Shown: positions 34,143 to 42,794 of the stretch, piece after piece
Numbering within the stretch: the first letter of the stretch is position 1
Layout of the letters: each line of letters opens with the position of its first letter
Assembly (NCBI RefSeq): GCF_047149785.1
Contig: NZ_BAAGBE010000001.1
Location: forward strand, 1,922,001 to 1,986,000
DNA: 64,000 nt
Direction: 5' to 3'
Origin: Nitrobacter sp047149785
Lineage (GTDB): Bacteria > Pseudomonadota > Alphaproteobacteria > Rhizobiales > Xanthobacteraceae
Program-made: the position numbers and the translations under genes
Notes under the pieces: model-generated
What the model saw: only the letters and a program-made list of their open reading frames with translations
The model's database searches: none
Told to the model about the DNA's origin: nothing

Positions 34143-34690
34143 ACGGCGACAAGATCGCTCCCGCTTCCCAGCCCGCCGCGTTCCTCGATCGCGACGGCGT
34201 CGTCAATCACGATGACTGCTACATGGGCACACGCGACCGCATTCGCTGGATGCCGGGCGTCGCCAAGGCGATCCGGCGGCTGAACGAGGCCGGATATTTC
34301 GTTTTCGTCTTCACCAATCAATCAGGCGTCGCGCGCGGCTTTTTCAGCGAAGACGACGTTCGCAATCTGCACCTGTGGATGCAGTCGCATCTCACATCGC
34401 AGGGCGCACGGATCGACGACTTCAGATATTGCCCGCACCATCCCGACGGCAGCGTCGCCGGATATCTGGAAGACCATCTCTGGCGCAAGCCGAGGCCCGG
34501 CATGATCCTCGACCTGATGCAGCACTGGCCGGTACGGCGCGAAGGCAGCTTCGCCATCGGCGACCGCGACAGCGATCTTAAAGCTGCGGCAGGCGCAGGC
34601 ATTCCCGGATTCCTGTTCTCAGGCGGCGACCTCGACGCCTTCGTCGCGCGGGTGCTTGCTGAGATGTCGGGTGCGAGGCCGAATTTTTAG
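34139..34690 (+). CDS. gmhB: HAD phosphatase, D-glycero-D-manno-heptose-1,7-bisphosphate 7-phosphatase-like
   Basis: 183 residues, HAD-IIIA family. Catalytic FLDRDGVVN, motif II FTNQSGVARG, motif III Lys in WRKPRPGM, and IGDRDSDLKAAAGAGI are all visible. The GTG start overlaps the gmhA stop (GTGA), giving translational coupling. It removes the C7 phosphate between the two HldE reactions. The zinc loop is atypical: CPHHP is present, but the usual CxC before RKP is missing, replaced by a longer loop ending DHLWRKP. Confidence 0.87.
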   Translation: MNGDKIAPASQPAAFLDRDGVVNHDDCYMGTRDRIRWMPGVAKAIRRLNEAGYFVFVFTNQSGVARGFFSEDDVRNLHLWMQSHLTSQGARIDDFRYCPHHPDGSVAGYLEDHLWRKPRPGMILDLMQHWPVRREGSFAIGDRDSDLKAAAGAGIPGFLFSGGDLDAFVARVLAEMSGARPNF

Positions 34691-34710
34691 AGGATGAGGT
34701 TTGATTGCAT

Positions 34711-34793
34711 CGTCATGCCCCGGCTTTATGCCGGGCATCCATCTTCTTTCGAAGATTGATGGATTGCCGGGATAAGCCCGGCAATGACGGATA
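34711..34793. repeat. Interspersed palindromic repeat (GTCATGCCCCGG type)
   Basis: An 83-bp imperfect palindrome beginning GTCATGCCCCGGCTTTATG and ending AAGCCCGGCAATGACGG, with a central AAGAT/ATCTT hairpin. It sits between the convergent gmhB and waaC genes. Other copies are at 41217, 50927, 52238 and 55211. Confidence 0.8.
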
Positions 34794-34810
34794 AAGCGTG
34801 AAGCACCAAA

Positions 34811-35761
34811 CTATCCCAGCAATCGCTCCGCCGCCTCGATCGCCTGTCGCGCCGCCGGTGGGCCGTTCTTGCCGCCGAGCACCGCCATACGGCCGCTGCC
34901 GACAGGTCCCGTCAGGCCAGGATCGGTGCTGACATAGATGCCCACGAGCGGCACGCGATAGGCCGCGGCGAGATGCATCAATCCGGTATCGACGCCCATC
35001 ACCAGCGCCGCATTGCCGATCACCTGCGCGGTCAGGTCGAGACTTTGGCGCGGCAGAATGCGACTGCCCGCGATGTCCCGCGACAGCCGTTCCGACAGCA
35101 GTCGTTCGGCATCGGTGCCCCACGGCAGCACGATCTGCAATCCCTTCGCCTGGAGCCAGCAGCCGGTTTCGATCCAGTCCTCGGCGCGCCACTCTTTCGC
35201 GGATCGCGAGGTGCCATGAAGCAGCACGGCGTAGCGCTGGCTATCCGTCCGCGGGGGACGGATCAAACCGTAGTCCACCTCCTCCGGCGGCCGATATCCG
35301 AGCGAGAGACCGGTCAGCATCCGGTTGCGCGTCACGGCGTGCAGATCGCGATTCACCGCGTGTCTGATATCGTAGAATCGCACGGCGAAAGGTTCGCGGA
35401 TGCTGCGGCCATCGTAGCCGTGGCGCTCGCCGCGCGCGAGGCGCGTCATGATCGCGGAGCGGATCAGGCCCTGGGTATCGATCACCTTGTCGAACGCCCG
35501 CGCGCGCAGAAGCGCGCGGAACCGGCCGATCTCGCGCCATGTCGCGCCAGCGGCGAGTTCCGAGCGCCAGCGCCGCGTCGCCACAACCACGACATCGGCA
35601 ACCGACGGGTGCAGACGCACCAGCGGCGCGAACGTCTCTTCCACCAGCCACGTGATCCGCAGGTCCGGACACGCGCGCGAGGCATCGACGATCGCGGGCA
35701 TCTGATGCACCACGTCCCCGAGCGAAGAGGTCTTGATGATGAGAATGTCGGTCATCGACAT
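34811..35761 (-). CDS. waaC: LPS heptosyltransferase I
   Basis: 316 residues, glycosyltransferase family 9. The N-terminal ILIIKTSSLGDVVHQMPAI is the WaaC signature, and the C-terminal domain has VLLHGTSRSAKEW and VMGVDTGLMHLAAAYRVPLVGIYVSTDP. It adds the first heptose to Kdo. The 179 bp between this gene and the divergent galE should contain both promoters. Confidence 0.93.
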   Translation of the reverse strand: MSMTDILIIKTSSLGDVVHQMPAIVDASRACPDLRITWLVEETFAPLVRLHPSVADVVVVATRRWRSELAAGATWREIGRFRALLRARAFDKVIDTQGLIRSAIMTRLARGERHGYDGRSIREPFAVRFYDIRHAVNRDLHAVTRNRMLTGLSLGYRPPEEVDYGLIRPPRTDSQRYAVLLHGTSRSAKEWRAEDWIETGCWLQAKGLQIVLPWGTDAERLLSERLSRDIAGSRILPRQSLDLTAQVIGNAALVMGVDTGLMHLAAAYRVPLVGIYVSTDPGLTGPVGSGRMAVLGGKNGPPAARQAIEAAERLLG

Positions 35762-35940
35762 GCTGGGCCGCTCAGGAACATTCGGCTCTCGTTACAGTTT
35801 GGCAACCATAATGTCGATTCCCGGTCGCGAAGGCCAAAAATCGGCCGATCGGCGGCGATGCTATACGGCAACTCTACCGTTTCATGCGAGATAACGGCAA
35901 ACGCGGGCGAGCCCGCGAGCCTTCGCACAGAGGAGCAGAT

Positions 35941-36951
35941 ATGACCGTGCTCGTTACCGGTGGCGCCGGCTATATCGGCAGTCATATGGTTCTCGCGCTG
36001 GCCGAGGCCGGGGAAAACGTCGCCGTGATCGACAACCTGTCCACGGGATTTTCCTCCGCGCTGCCGGACGGCGTACCGCTGTTCATCGGCGACGCGGGAG
36101 ACGAGACGCTGGTCGAGAACGTGATCGCCCAGCACGGCGTCGAAAGCATCGTTCATTTCGCGGGTTCGGTGGTGGTGCCGGAATCGATGCGCGATCCGCT
36201 CGCCTACTACCGCAACAACACGATGACCACACGCAGCCTGCTCAACGCCGCCGTCAAATGCGGCGTCAACCGCTTCATCTTTTCGTCCACCGCCGCCGTT
36301 TACGGCAACCCCGAGCGGATGCCGGTTCGGGAAGACGCGCCGACCCGGCCGCTCTCGCCTTACGGATCGTCGAAACTCATGACTGAGATCATGCTGCACG
36401 ACGTCGCGACCGCACACGGCATGAGCTACGTGGTGCTGCGCTACTTCAACGTCGCGGGCGCAGATCCGCTGGCGCGGATCGGTCTCTCGACCGAGGGCGC
36501 GACGCACCTGTTGAAAATCGCGGTCGAAGCCGCGACCGGCCAGCGCGCCAAGATCGACGTGTTCGGCACCGACTACCCGACGCCGGACGGAAGCTGCATC
36601 CGCGACTTCATCCATGTCAGCGATCTGGCGCAGGCGCATCGCGCCGCGCTGACGTACCTGCGGAGCGGCGGGCGTTCGACGACGCTGAACTGCGGATACG
36701 GACGCGGCTACTCCGTGCTGGAAACCATCGAGGCGGTGCGGCGGGTCTGCGGCCGCAATTTCGCGGTTCACTATGCCGATCGCCGTCCCGGCGACATCAT
36801 GACCATGATCGCCGATACCGGCCGGATTCGCGCGGTGCTCGACTGGACGCCGCAATACGACGACCTCGCGACCATCGCCGCGCACGCGCTGGCGTGGGAG
36901 AAAAAGCTGGCGCAGCGGCACGTCTCGGAGGCGCTCGCGGCGTCGGCCTGA
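35941..36951 (+). CDS. galE: UDP-glucose 4-epimerase
   Basis: 336 residues of the extended SDR family. The NAD motif VLVTGGAGYIGSHMV, FSSTAAVYG, the catalytic YGSSK, LRYFNVAGADP and the region DGSCIRDFIHVSDLAQAH are classic GalE. It interconverts UDP-glucose and UDP-galactose for LPS and exopolysaccharide. GAGGAG lies before the ATG, excluding the upstream in-frame start. An exporter gene follows after 121 bp. Confidence 0.93.
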   Translation: MTVLVTGGAGYIGSHMVLALAEAGENVAVIDNLSTGFSSALPDGVPLFIGDAGDETLVENVIAQHGVESIVHFAGSVVVPESMRDPLAYYRNNTMTTRSLLNAAVKCGVNRFIFSSTAAVYGNPERMPVREDAPTRPLSPYGSSKLMTEIMLHDVATAHGMSYVVLRYFNVAGADPLARIGLSTEGATHLLKIAVEAATGQRAKIDVFGTDYPTPDGSCIRDFIHVSDLAQAHRAALTYLRSGGRSTTLNCGYGRGYSVLETIEAVRRVCGRNFAVHYADRRPGDIMTMIADTGRIRAVLDWTPQYDDLATIAAHALAWEKKLAQRHVSEALAASA

Positions 36952-37072
36952 CAATGCGGACGAAACCCGGTTTTGGCTTGAAAAAGACCGCTATTGCGGG
37001 CATTGAGTCGGACGCTTTCGCAACAACCCTGGCGCGCGGGCGACAGCCCACTCCCGGCGTCAATGGAACGCG

Positions 37073-38878
37073 ATGACCGAGCTTCCGAAGAAAATCACCG
37101 ACGATCCCTACGGCGCGGCGATCCTGATCCGTCGCCTGATCACCGAACAGGGCATGGCCTATTGGCGGCGCTACCTCGTCGCATTCGCGCTGATGGCCGT
37201 CTCGGCGGCAACGACGGCGGGTTCCGCCTATCTGCTCGGCGAAGTCATCAATCAGGCCTATGTGGACCGCAATGTGGGCGGCATTTTCATGCTGTCCTCC
37301 GTGGTGCTCGTCATCTTCATCGTCAAGGGTGCGGCGACCTACGGTCATTCCGTGATCCTGTCCCAGATCAGCAATGCCATTCTCGCCAATAACCAGCGCC
37401 GCCTGTTCGCCAAGCTGATGAGCGAGAGCATCGGCTTTTTCTCGCAACGACATTCATCGGAATTTCTCGCGCGGCTCACGGCCGGCGCGACATCGGTGAC
37501 GCAGGTGCTCAGCCTGCTGATCAACGCCGTGGGGCGCGATCTCCTGTCGCTGATCGGGCTCGTCGCCGTGATGGTGATGCAGGATCCGTACATGTCGCTG
37601 CTTGGCGCGCTGGTCGCGCCGCCGGCGATGATCGTGCTGCGCAAGCTGGTGAAGCGCATCAAGGGACTGGCGCACAGCCAGTTCCACGGCACCGCAGATA
37701 TCATGGAAACGATGCAGGAGTCGTTGCAGGGCATCCGCACCGTGAAGGCGTTCACGCTCGAACGGACAATGAGCGAACGGATCGACGCCAGCATCGCAGC
37801 CGTCGAGCAGACCAACAACAAGATGGCGCGGGTCTCCAACCGCGCCAGTCCGCTGATGGAAACGCTCGGCGGTTTCGCCATCGCGGGCGGGCTGATGTAC
37901 GGCGGCTATCGCGTCGTCGCCATGGGCGCGACGCCCGGCCAGTTCTTTTCGTTCCTCACCGCCTTCCTGCTGGCCTATGAGCCGGCCAAGCGGCTGGCAC
38001 GCCTCAACATCGAACTCAACAGCAGCCTGATCGGCGCGCGCAAACTGCTGGAAATCGTCGACAGCCCCGCCAGCGAGCCCGACGACAGCGACAAGCCGGC
38101 GCTGAAACTGACGGACGCCCGCGTCGAACTACGCGACGTCAGCTTCGCCTATCGCGCGGACGAGCCCGTCCTCAACCGCATGAGTTTCGTCGCCGAGCCC
38201 GGCAGGATAACGGCTCTGGTCGGCCCGTCCGGCGGCGGCAAATCCACCGTGCTGGCGCTGCTGCTGCGGTTGTACGAGGTAAGCGATGGCGCGATCCTGA
38301 TCGACGATCAGGCCATCTCCGCCGTGTCGCGAACATCGCTGCGCCAGCAAACCGCCTACGTCGGACAGGACGTGTACCTGTTCCGCGCCACCATCCGCGA
38401 GAACATCGCGTTCGGCCGCCCCGGCGCCACCGAGGACGAGATCATCACTGCGGCGAAAGCCGCCTGCGCTCACGACTTCATCACGAGCTTTCCGCTCGGC
38501 TATGACACGCCGGTGGGCGAGCACGGCACGCAACTCTCCGGCGGGCAGCGCCAGCGGATCGCCGTGGCGCGCGCGCTGATCAAGGACGCGCCGATCATCC
38601 TGCTGGACGAGGCCACCGCCGCGCTCGATTCCGAATCCGAAAAGCAGGTGCAGGAAGCGATCGAGCGGCTCTGCCGGAATCGCACCACGATCGTGATCGC
38701 GCACCGCCTGCACACCATCATGCATGCCGACGCGATCCTCGTGGTCGAAGGCGGCGAGATCGTCGAGCGCGGCCGCCACGACGAGCTGCTGCGGCGCGGC
38801 GGACGCTATGCGTCGTTTTTTCGACTGCAGCATCGCGACGCGCCGGCGGCACTGGCTCCCCTAAGCGCTTCGGCATAA
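37073..38878 (+). CDS. MsbA-like lipid/LPS ABC exporter (fused membrane and ATPase domains)
   Basis: 601 residues. The N-terminal half holds six membrane helices; the C-terminal ATPase has Walker A GPSGGGKST, Q-loop YVGQDVYLF, signature LSGGQRQR, Walker B IILLDEAT and the H-loop AHR. Half-transporters of this form dimerise. Among LPS genes, export of lipid A-core (MsbA) is the likeliest role, but similar exporters carry other lipids or peptides. Confidence 0.85.
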   Translation: MTELPKKITDDPYGAAILIRRLITEQGMAYWRRYLVAFALMAVSAATTAGSAYLLGEVINQAYVDRNVGGIFMLSSVVLVIFIVKGAATYGHSVILSQISNAILANNQRRLFAKLMSESIGFFSQRHSSEFLARLTAGATSVTQVLSLLINAVGRDLLSLIGLVAVMVMQDPYMSLLGALVAPPAMIVLRKLVKRIKGLAHSQFHGTADIMETMQESLQGIRTVKAFTLERTMSERIDASIAAVEQTNNKMARVSNRASPLMETLGGFAIAGGLMYGGYRVVAMGATPGQFFSFLTAFLLAYEPAKRLARLNIELNSSLIGARKLLEIVDSPASEPDDSDKPALKLTDARVELRDVSFAYRADEPVLNRMSFVAEPGRITALVGPSGGGKSTVLALLLRLYEVSDGAILIDDQAISAVSRTSLRQQTAYVGQDVYLFRATIRENIAFGRPGATEDEIITAAKAACAHDFITSFPLGYDTPVGEHGTQLSGGQRQRIAVARALIKDAPIILLDEATAALDSESEKQVQEAIERLCRNRTTIVIAHRLHTIMHADAILVVEGGEIVERGRHDELLRRGGRYASFFRLQHRDAPAALAPLSASA

Positions 38879-38947
38879 GCTATACCCACTCGTCGTTTGC
38901 AGCGGGCGATCCCGGCGCATGGCCTGCGAACCAACGCGGAGAGCCGC

Positions 38948-39148
38948 ATGAGCGCATCACCGTTCGTGATTCCACAGCCGCCGCAACCAGCCATCGCCGT
39001 CGCGGGCGAAGGCGGATTTTTTCCGGTCCGCCGCATCTGGTGCGTCGGCCGCAACTATCTCGATCACGTCCGCGAAATGGGTAACGACCGAAATCGGCGG
39101 CAGCGAGCGCCGCCGCGAGATGCTGGTCGGCCTCCTCCAGCGCGTTGA
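38948..39148 (+). pseudogene. Truncated fumarylacetoacetate hydrolase family gene (5' fragment only)
   Basis: The first 46 codons (38948 to about 39086) match the N-terminus of FAH-family proteins: FPVRRIWCVGRNYLDHVREMGND. GGAG lies before the ATG and the gene starts 69 bp after the exporter stop. Right after GND the homology ends; the next ~20 codons are the antisense of recN and the frame stops at 39148. A normal member is about 230 residues, so roughly four fifths is missing. The product cannot be active because all metal and catalytic residues lie downstream. Confidence 0.75.
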
Positions 39149-39980
39149 TCGCCGCATCGATGGACCTGACCGCCGGCTCGACCAGGCTCGGCGAACTCGC
39201 GGCCCGGCGTTCCAGCCGCCGCACCGCCGCCGCCAGCACGCTCACCGGCGAACGATTGCCGCTGACGGCATCCTGCGCCTCGCGCAGGTCGGCCGCGATC
39301 TTTTCGCCGGCCATCATGGCGGCGCGGCGCTCGGCCAGCGCGGTTTCCTCGCCGTCCAGCGGCGCGAGTTGCCTTAACTCGTCGGATGCATGGCGCAGAT
39401 AATCAGCCTCACGCGCCGCGCGCTCCACGCCGGCGCGGTGATCATCAAGTGCTGCGCGGGCGGCGCGACGGGCCTCCCACAGCGCCTCCAGAGCGGCGGC
39501 ATCGGTCTCCAGCCCGGCAAAGGCATCGAGCAGCCGCCGATGAGAGGAGGCATCGACCAGGGCCCGTTCGTCGTGCTGGCCGTGAATTTCCACCAGCGCC
39601 GCGCCCACCGCTTTCAGGGTCTGCACGCTGATCGCCTGATCGTTGATGAAGGCGCGGGTGCGGCCGTCGGCGAGCTGGACCCGGCGCAGGATCATCTCGC
39701 CCGAATCTTCGGACACCAAACCATCGATGCCGTTGGCGGCGAGGATCGCGGCGGCCGGGTGATTTTTCGGAATATCGAAGGTCGCGGTGACCTGCCCCTG
39801 CTCCGCGCCGTGGCGGACCAGCCCGGCATCGCCGCGACCGCCGAGCGCCAGCGCGAAGGCATCGAGCAGAATGGACTTTCCCGCGCCGGTTTCGCCGGTC
39901 AGCACCGCAAGGCCGGAGGCGAACTCGATATCGAGCCGCTCGATCAGGACGATGTCGCGGATCGAAAGGCGCGCAAGCAT
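39087..39980 (-). pseudogene. recN: Truncated recN (DNA repair protein, 5' part only)
   Basis: About 296 of the usual ~555 codons remain. The start MLARLSIRDIVLIERLDIEF, Walker A GETGAGKSILLDAF, and VEIHGQHDERALVD are diagnostic of RecN. The coding match ends near AALAAADF; from there the frame runs into the antisense of the FAH gene for about 70 codons and stops at 38880. The lost half carries the second coiled coil, the ABC signature and Walker B, so the SMC-like ATPase cannot form. In related genomes ligA usually follows recN, and it is not seen here. Confidence 0.8.
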
Positions 39981-40064
39981 CGAAGGCCGGTTCCTGCCAT
40001 GGGTGTCGCTGACGGGTTTGCAAAGACGCGTGGCGTTGAGTCTAGCGAAGTTCGGACCAGGACA

Positions 40065-40180
40065 CTAGATCACGATGATCTTGGATCGAATCGATTCAAA
40101 ATCATCATGATCGATTCCAATATTTTGAGAAGCGGATGCGGGCGGAAAAACCGCTACACACCTTTCCTCATCCCGCTCTA
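40065..40180. repeat. Interspersed repeat with central palindrome, between bamD and recN
   Basis: A 116-bp element starting CTAGATCACGATGATC, with an inverted core (GATCTTGGATCGAATCGATTCAAAATC), and ending ATCCCGCTCTA. Its last bases coincide with the bamD stop codon. The layout is typical of Bradyrhizobium-type intergenic repeats. Confidence 0.65.
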
Positions 40181-41092
40181 ACCAAGCCCCATCTTCTTGA
40201 ACGCCTTGCTGATCCACGAGCCCCGATTCTCGTTCGGCTCGACCCCGCCCGACTTCACGAGGTTGTAGGCGTCCTTATACCAGCGGCTGTCGGGAAAGTT
40301 GTGGCCGAGCACGGCGGCGGCGGTCTGCGCCTCGCCGACGATGCCGATCGCCATATAGGCCTCGGTCAGCCGCGCCAACGCCTCCTCGACGTGCCGCGTG
40401 GTCTGATAACGGGTCACGACGGTCTTGAAGCGATTGATGGCACCGGTGTAGTCGCGCCTCTCCATGTAGTAGCGACCGATCGCCATTTCCTTGCCGGCGA
40501 GTTGATCGCGCGCGCCCTCGAGCTTCTTCTTGGCTTCGCCGGCGTATTCGGACGTCGGATATTTGCGGATGACCTCTTCGAGCGAGTTCATCGCCTTTTC
40601 GGTCCGGGCCTGATCGCGCGAGATATCCGGAATCTGGTCGTAGTTCGAGACCGCTATCAGGTATTGCGCATAAGCGGCGTCGGGACTGCCAGGATGCAGC
40701 GTAACATAACGCGACGCGGAGCCGATGCAGGTGTCGTAATCGCCGGCTTGATATGAAGCATAGGCCGACATCAGGAGCGACTTCCGCGCCCATTCCGAAT
40801 ACGGGTGCTCGCGGTCAACCTCGTCGAACTTCTTCGTGGCCGCCTTGAGGTCGTGTTGGTTGTTCATCAGGAACAGGCCCTCGTTGTAGAGCTTGTCCGC
40901 CGGTTCATCGCTGAAGGTCTGTTCGTCCTTCGCCATGAACTTGTCCCACAGCGCACCCGTGCCGCAGCCGCTCAGGGTCGTCCCCAGAACCGCGAGACCG
41001 ACGACGAGCCGCAGTTTCCGGCCGAGCCGATCAAGGAAAACGGTGCGATCCGTCAACGCGACCCGTCCGAGCGCCATACGCTTAGCCACCAT
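40178..41092 (-). CDS. bamD: Outer membrane assembly lipoprotein BamD
   Basis: 304 residues. The lipoprotein signal ends in the lipobox LSGC, followed by five TPR-like helical pairs (LYNEGLFLMNNQHDLKAATKKFDEVDREHPYS, YQAGDYDTCIGSASRYVTLHPGS, YMERRDYTGAINRFKTVVTRYQ). BamD is an essential part of the BAM complex that inserts beta-barrel proteins in the outer membrane. The start at Met 41092 gives a long pre-signal of ~25 residues; Met at 41077 is an alternative. The lpxC-bamD-recN order is common in Rhizobiales. Confidence 0.9.
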   Translation of the reverse strand: MVAKRMALGRVALTDRTVFLDRLGRKLRLVVGLAVLGTTLSGCGTGALWDKFMAKDEQTFSDEPADKLYNEGLFLMNNQHDLKAATKKFDEVDREHPYSEWARKSLLMSAYASYQAGDYDTCIGSASRYVTLHPGSPDAAYAQYLIAVSNYDQIPDISRDQARTEKAMNSLEEVIRKYPTSEYAGEAKKKLEGARDQLAGKEMAIGRYYMERRDYTGAINRFKTVVTRYQTTRHVEEALARLTEAYMAIGIVGEAQTAAAVLGHNFPDSRWYKDAYNLVKSGGVEPNENRGSWISKAFKKMGLG

Positions 41093-41118
41093 CAATGAAA
41101 ACCTGACGTGTGTGATAC

Positions 41119-41306
41119 GGTGACCCGGGAACCGCCCTGAACAGGCGGTAAACCGGTTCCCAATTTTCGGGATCATGCTTCAGAGCGGTTTGCGTTTTGA
41201 TGGAAACACCATGTTCTGTCATGGCCGGGCTCGTCCCTGCTATCCGCGTCTTGCCTGGCTGAAATTCCAAAGACGTGGATGCCCGGCACAAAGCCGGGCA
41301 TGACGG
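41119..41306. repeat. Two adjacent palindromic repeats between lpxC and bamD
   Basis: The first (about 41119-41212) has GGTGACCCGGGAACCGCC, an ACCGCC/GGCGGT hairpin and ACCGGTT; the second (41217-41306) is a GTCATGGCCGGG...CCGGGCATGACGG element. The remaining gap to lpxC, 41307-41499, shows no gene. Confidence 0.7.
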
Positions 41307-41499
41307 CTGCCGATTCCATCTTAAAGCAATCCACCCTCACCAATCGGGTACGCAGCTATTTCGCCCGGATTAAGGCAAAACGCCGGCCGCACAACGCTCC
41401 GGACCTGCGGGATGACAACTCAAGCAACTCGCAGAGCGACAAAACAGAAGTGAGACGCGCGCGACGACACATGGAGGGCAGAACGCTGTGTCCCGCCGG

Positions 41500-42456
41500 T
41501 CACGACACGTTGGGACCGTAGGCCGCAACCATGCCACCCACCATGCCGCCGACCGCCTCGCCCTGACTGCGCGGACGCGACACCGGCTGGCCCTCAATCA
41601 CCCGCCATGCGGTCCGATCGGCCATCAGCGCCGTGAGCACGGCATGGTTGAGCTTGTGCCCGCCGCGCAGCGAGCGATAGTCGCCCATCAGCGGCAATCC
41701 TGCGAGCGCAAGATCGCCGATCACGTCGAGAACCTTATGTCGCGCACACTCGTCGGCGTAGCGCAGGCCGTCGGCGTTCAACAGGCGTTCGTCGTCGAAC
41801 ACCATGGAGTTTTCAAAAGACGCGCCGCGCGCGAAGCCCGCGCTCCAAAGCTTCGCGACATCGTTCATGCAGCCGAAGGTGCGGGCGCGGCTGACTTCGC
41901 GCCGAAAGCTTTCGGGGTTGAGGTCGAGCGCATAATCCTGATGGCCGATCACCGGATTGGCGAAATCGATCTCGACTTCAACCCGGAAGCCGCGCCGGTT
42001 CGGACGCAGCTCGCCGAAGGCGTCGCCTTTCTTCACCCGCACCGGTTTCAATACCTGAATAAAACGCCGCGCCGCGGACTGCTCGACAATGCCGGCCTGA
42101 TCAATCGCCGCGACGAACGCGGCCGCGCTGCCGTCCATGATCGGCACTTCAGGTCCGTCGATCTCGATGGTGGCGTTGTCGACACCGAGACCTCGCAGCG
42201 CAGCAAGAACGTGTTCGGCGGTGGAGACCAGCGGACCCTGCTGGTCCCCCAGTACCGTGGCGAATTCGGTGGACGTCACCGATTTTGCAACGGCTGGCAG
42301 CCGCCGGTCATTTCCGTCGGCGCTGGTCCGGACAAAAACAAAACCTGCGTCGATCGACGCAGGTCCGAGGGTCAGACTGACCTTTGATCCGGAATGAACG
42401 CCAACACCCGTCACAGTGGCTTGCGAACGCAGCGTCGTCTGGCGACTGAATTTCAT
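41500..42456 (-). CDS. lpxC: UDP-3-O-acyl-N-acetylglucosamine deacetylase
   Basis: 318 residues. Zinc ligands and catalytic residues are visible in STAEHVLAAL (His), KVLDVIGDLAL (His and Asp) and GGHKLNH (catalytic His); the N-terminus RQTTLRSQATVTGVGVHSG is typical. LpxC commits lipid A synthesis. It lies downstream of ftsZ as in many proteobacteria, with a terminator-like hairpin in between, so it probably has its own promoter in the 338-bp gap. If GnnA/GnnB act here, the enzyme would handle a GlcNAc3N-containing substrate (inference). Confidence 0.96.
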   Translation of the reverse strand: MKFSRQTTLRSQATVTGVGVHSGSKVSLTLGPASIDAGFVFVRTSADGNDRRLPAVAKSVTSTEFATVLGDQQGPLVSTAEHVLAALRGLGVDNATIEIDGPEVPIMDGSAAAFVAAIDQAGIVEQSAARRFIQVLKPVRVKKGDAFGELRPNRRGFRVEVEIDFANPVIGHQDYALDLNPESFRREVSRARTFGCMNDVAKLWSAGFARGASFENSMVFDDERLLNADGLRYADECARHKVLDVIGDLALAGLPLMGDYRSLRGGHKLNHAVLTALMADRTAWRVIEGQPVSRPRSQGEAVGGMVGGMVAAYGPNVS

Positions 42457-42742
42457 AACCCGTGCCCAAGTGACTCATCTCGAATGCCGAATTCCTCGCT
42501 TGAGAGCGACGAATCGCTTCGTGATTCCCCAAGTCACAACTAAAACATACCGGTTGCCCCAAAGCGCGCCAACTCACGCTTCTTTACCAATTGTTACCCC
42601 ATCTCCGCCGCAATCACGCCGCCGGCTGACCAAATTTGCTGCCACCGGCGCGACCTTAAAGTGAAACATGAGGTTGATAATTTTTCGTTAATCTTCAAAC
42701 GCCTATCGAGAAAGGCTGAAATATCCGATTAAGCAAAACAGA
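42457..42742. other. lpxC upstream region
   Basis: No gene is visible between lpxC and the ftsZ terminator. The part at 42650-42720 is AT-rich (TTGATAATTTTTCGTTAATC) and could hold the lpxC promoter, but I cannot assign -35/-10 elements. Confidence 0.4.
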
Positions 42743-42770
42743 GGCTTCGGCGCGCTGGTCGGCCGAAGCC
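42743..42770 (-). terminator. Terminator-like hairpin downstream of ftsZ
   Basis: GGCTTCGGC and GCCGAAGCC form a perfect 9-bp stem with a ten-base loop. On the minus strand it is followed by TCTGTTTTGCTTAAT, a T-rich run, about 25 bases past the ftsZ stop. Confidence 0.65.
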
Positions 42771-42794
42771 CCCGAAGTTCGATTGTTACAGCTC

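Noticed and set aside
34711..34793. Repeat considered as a CRISPR-like unit
   Set aside because: Single copies are scattered between genes without regular spacers; no cas genes are present.
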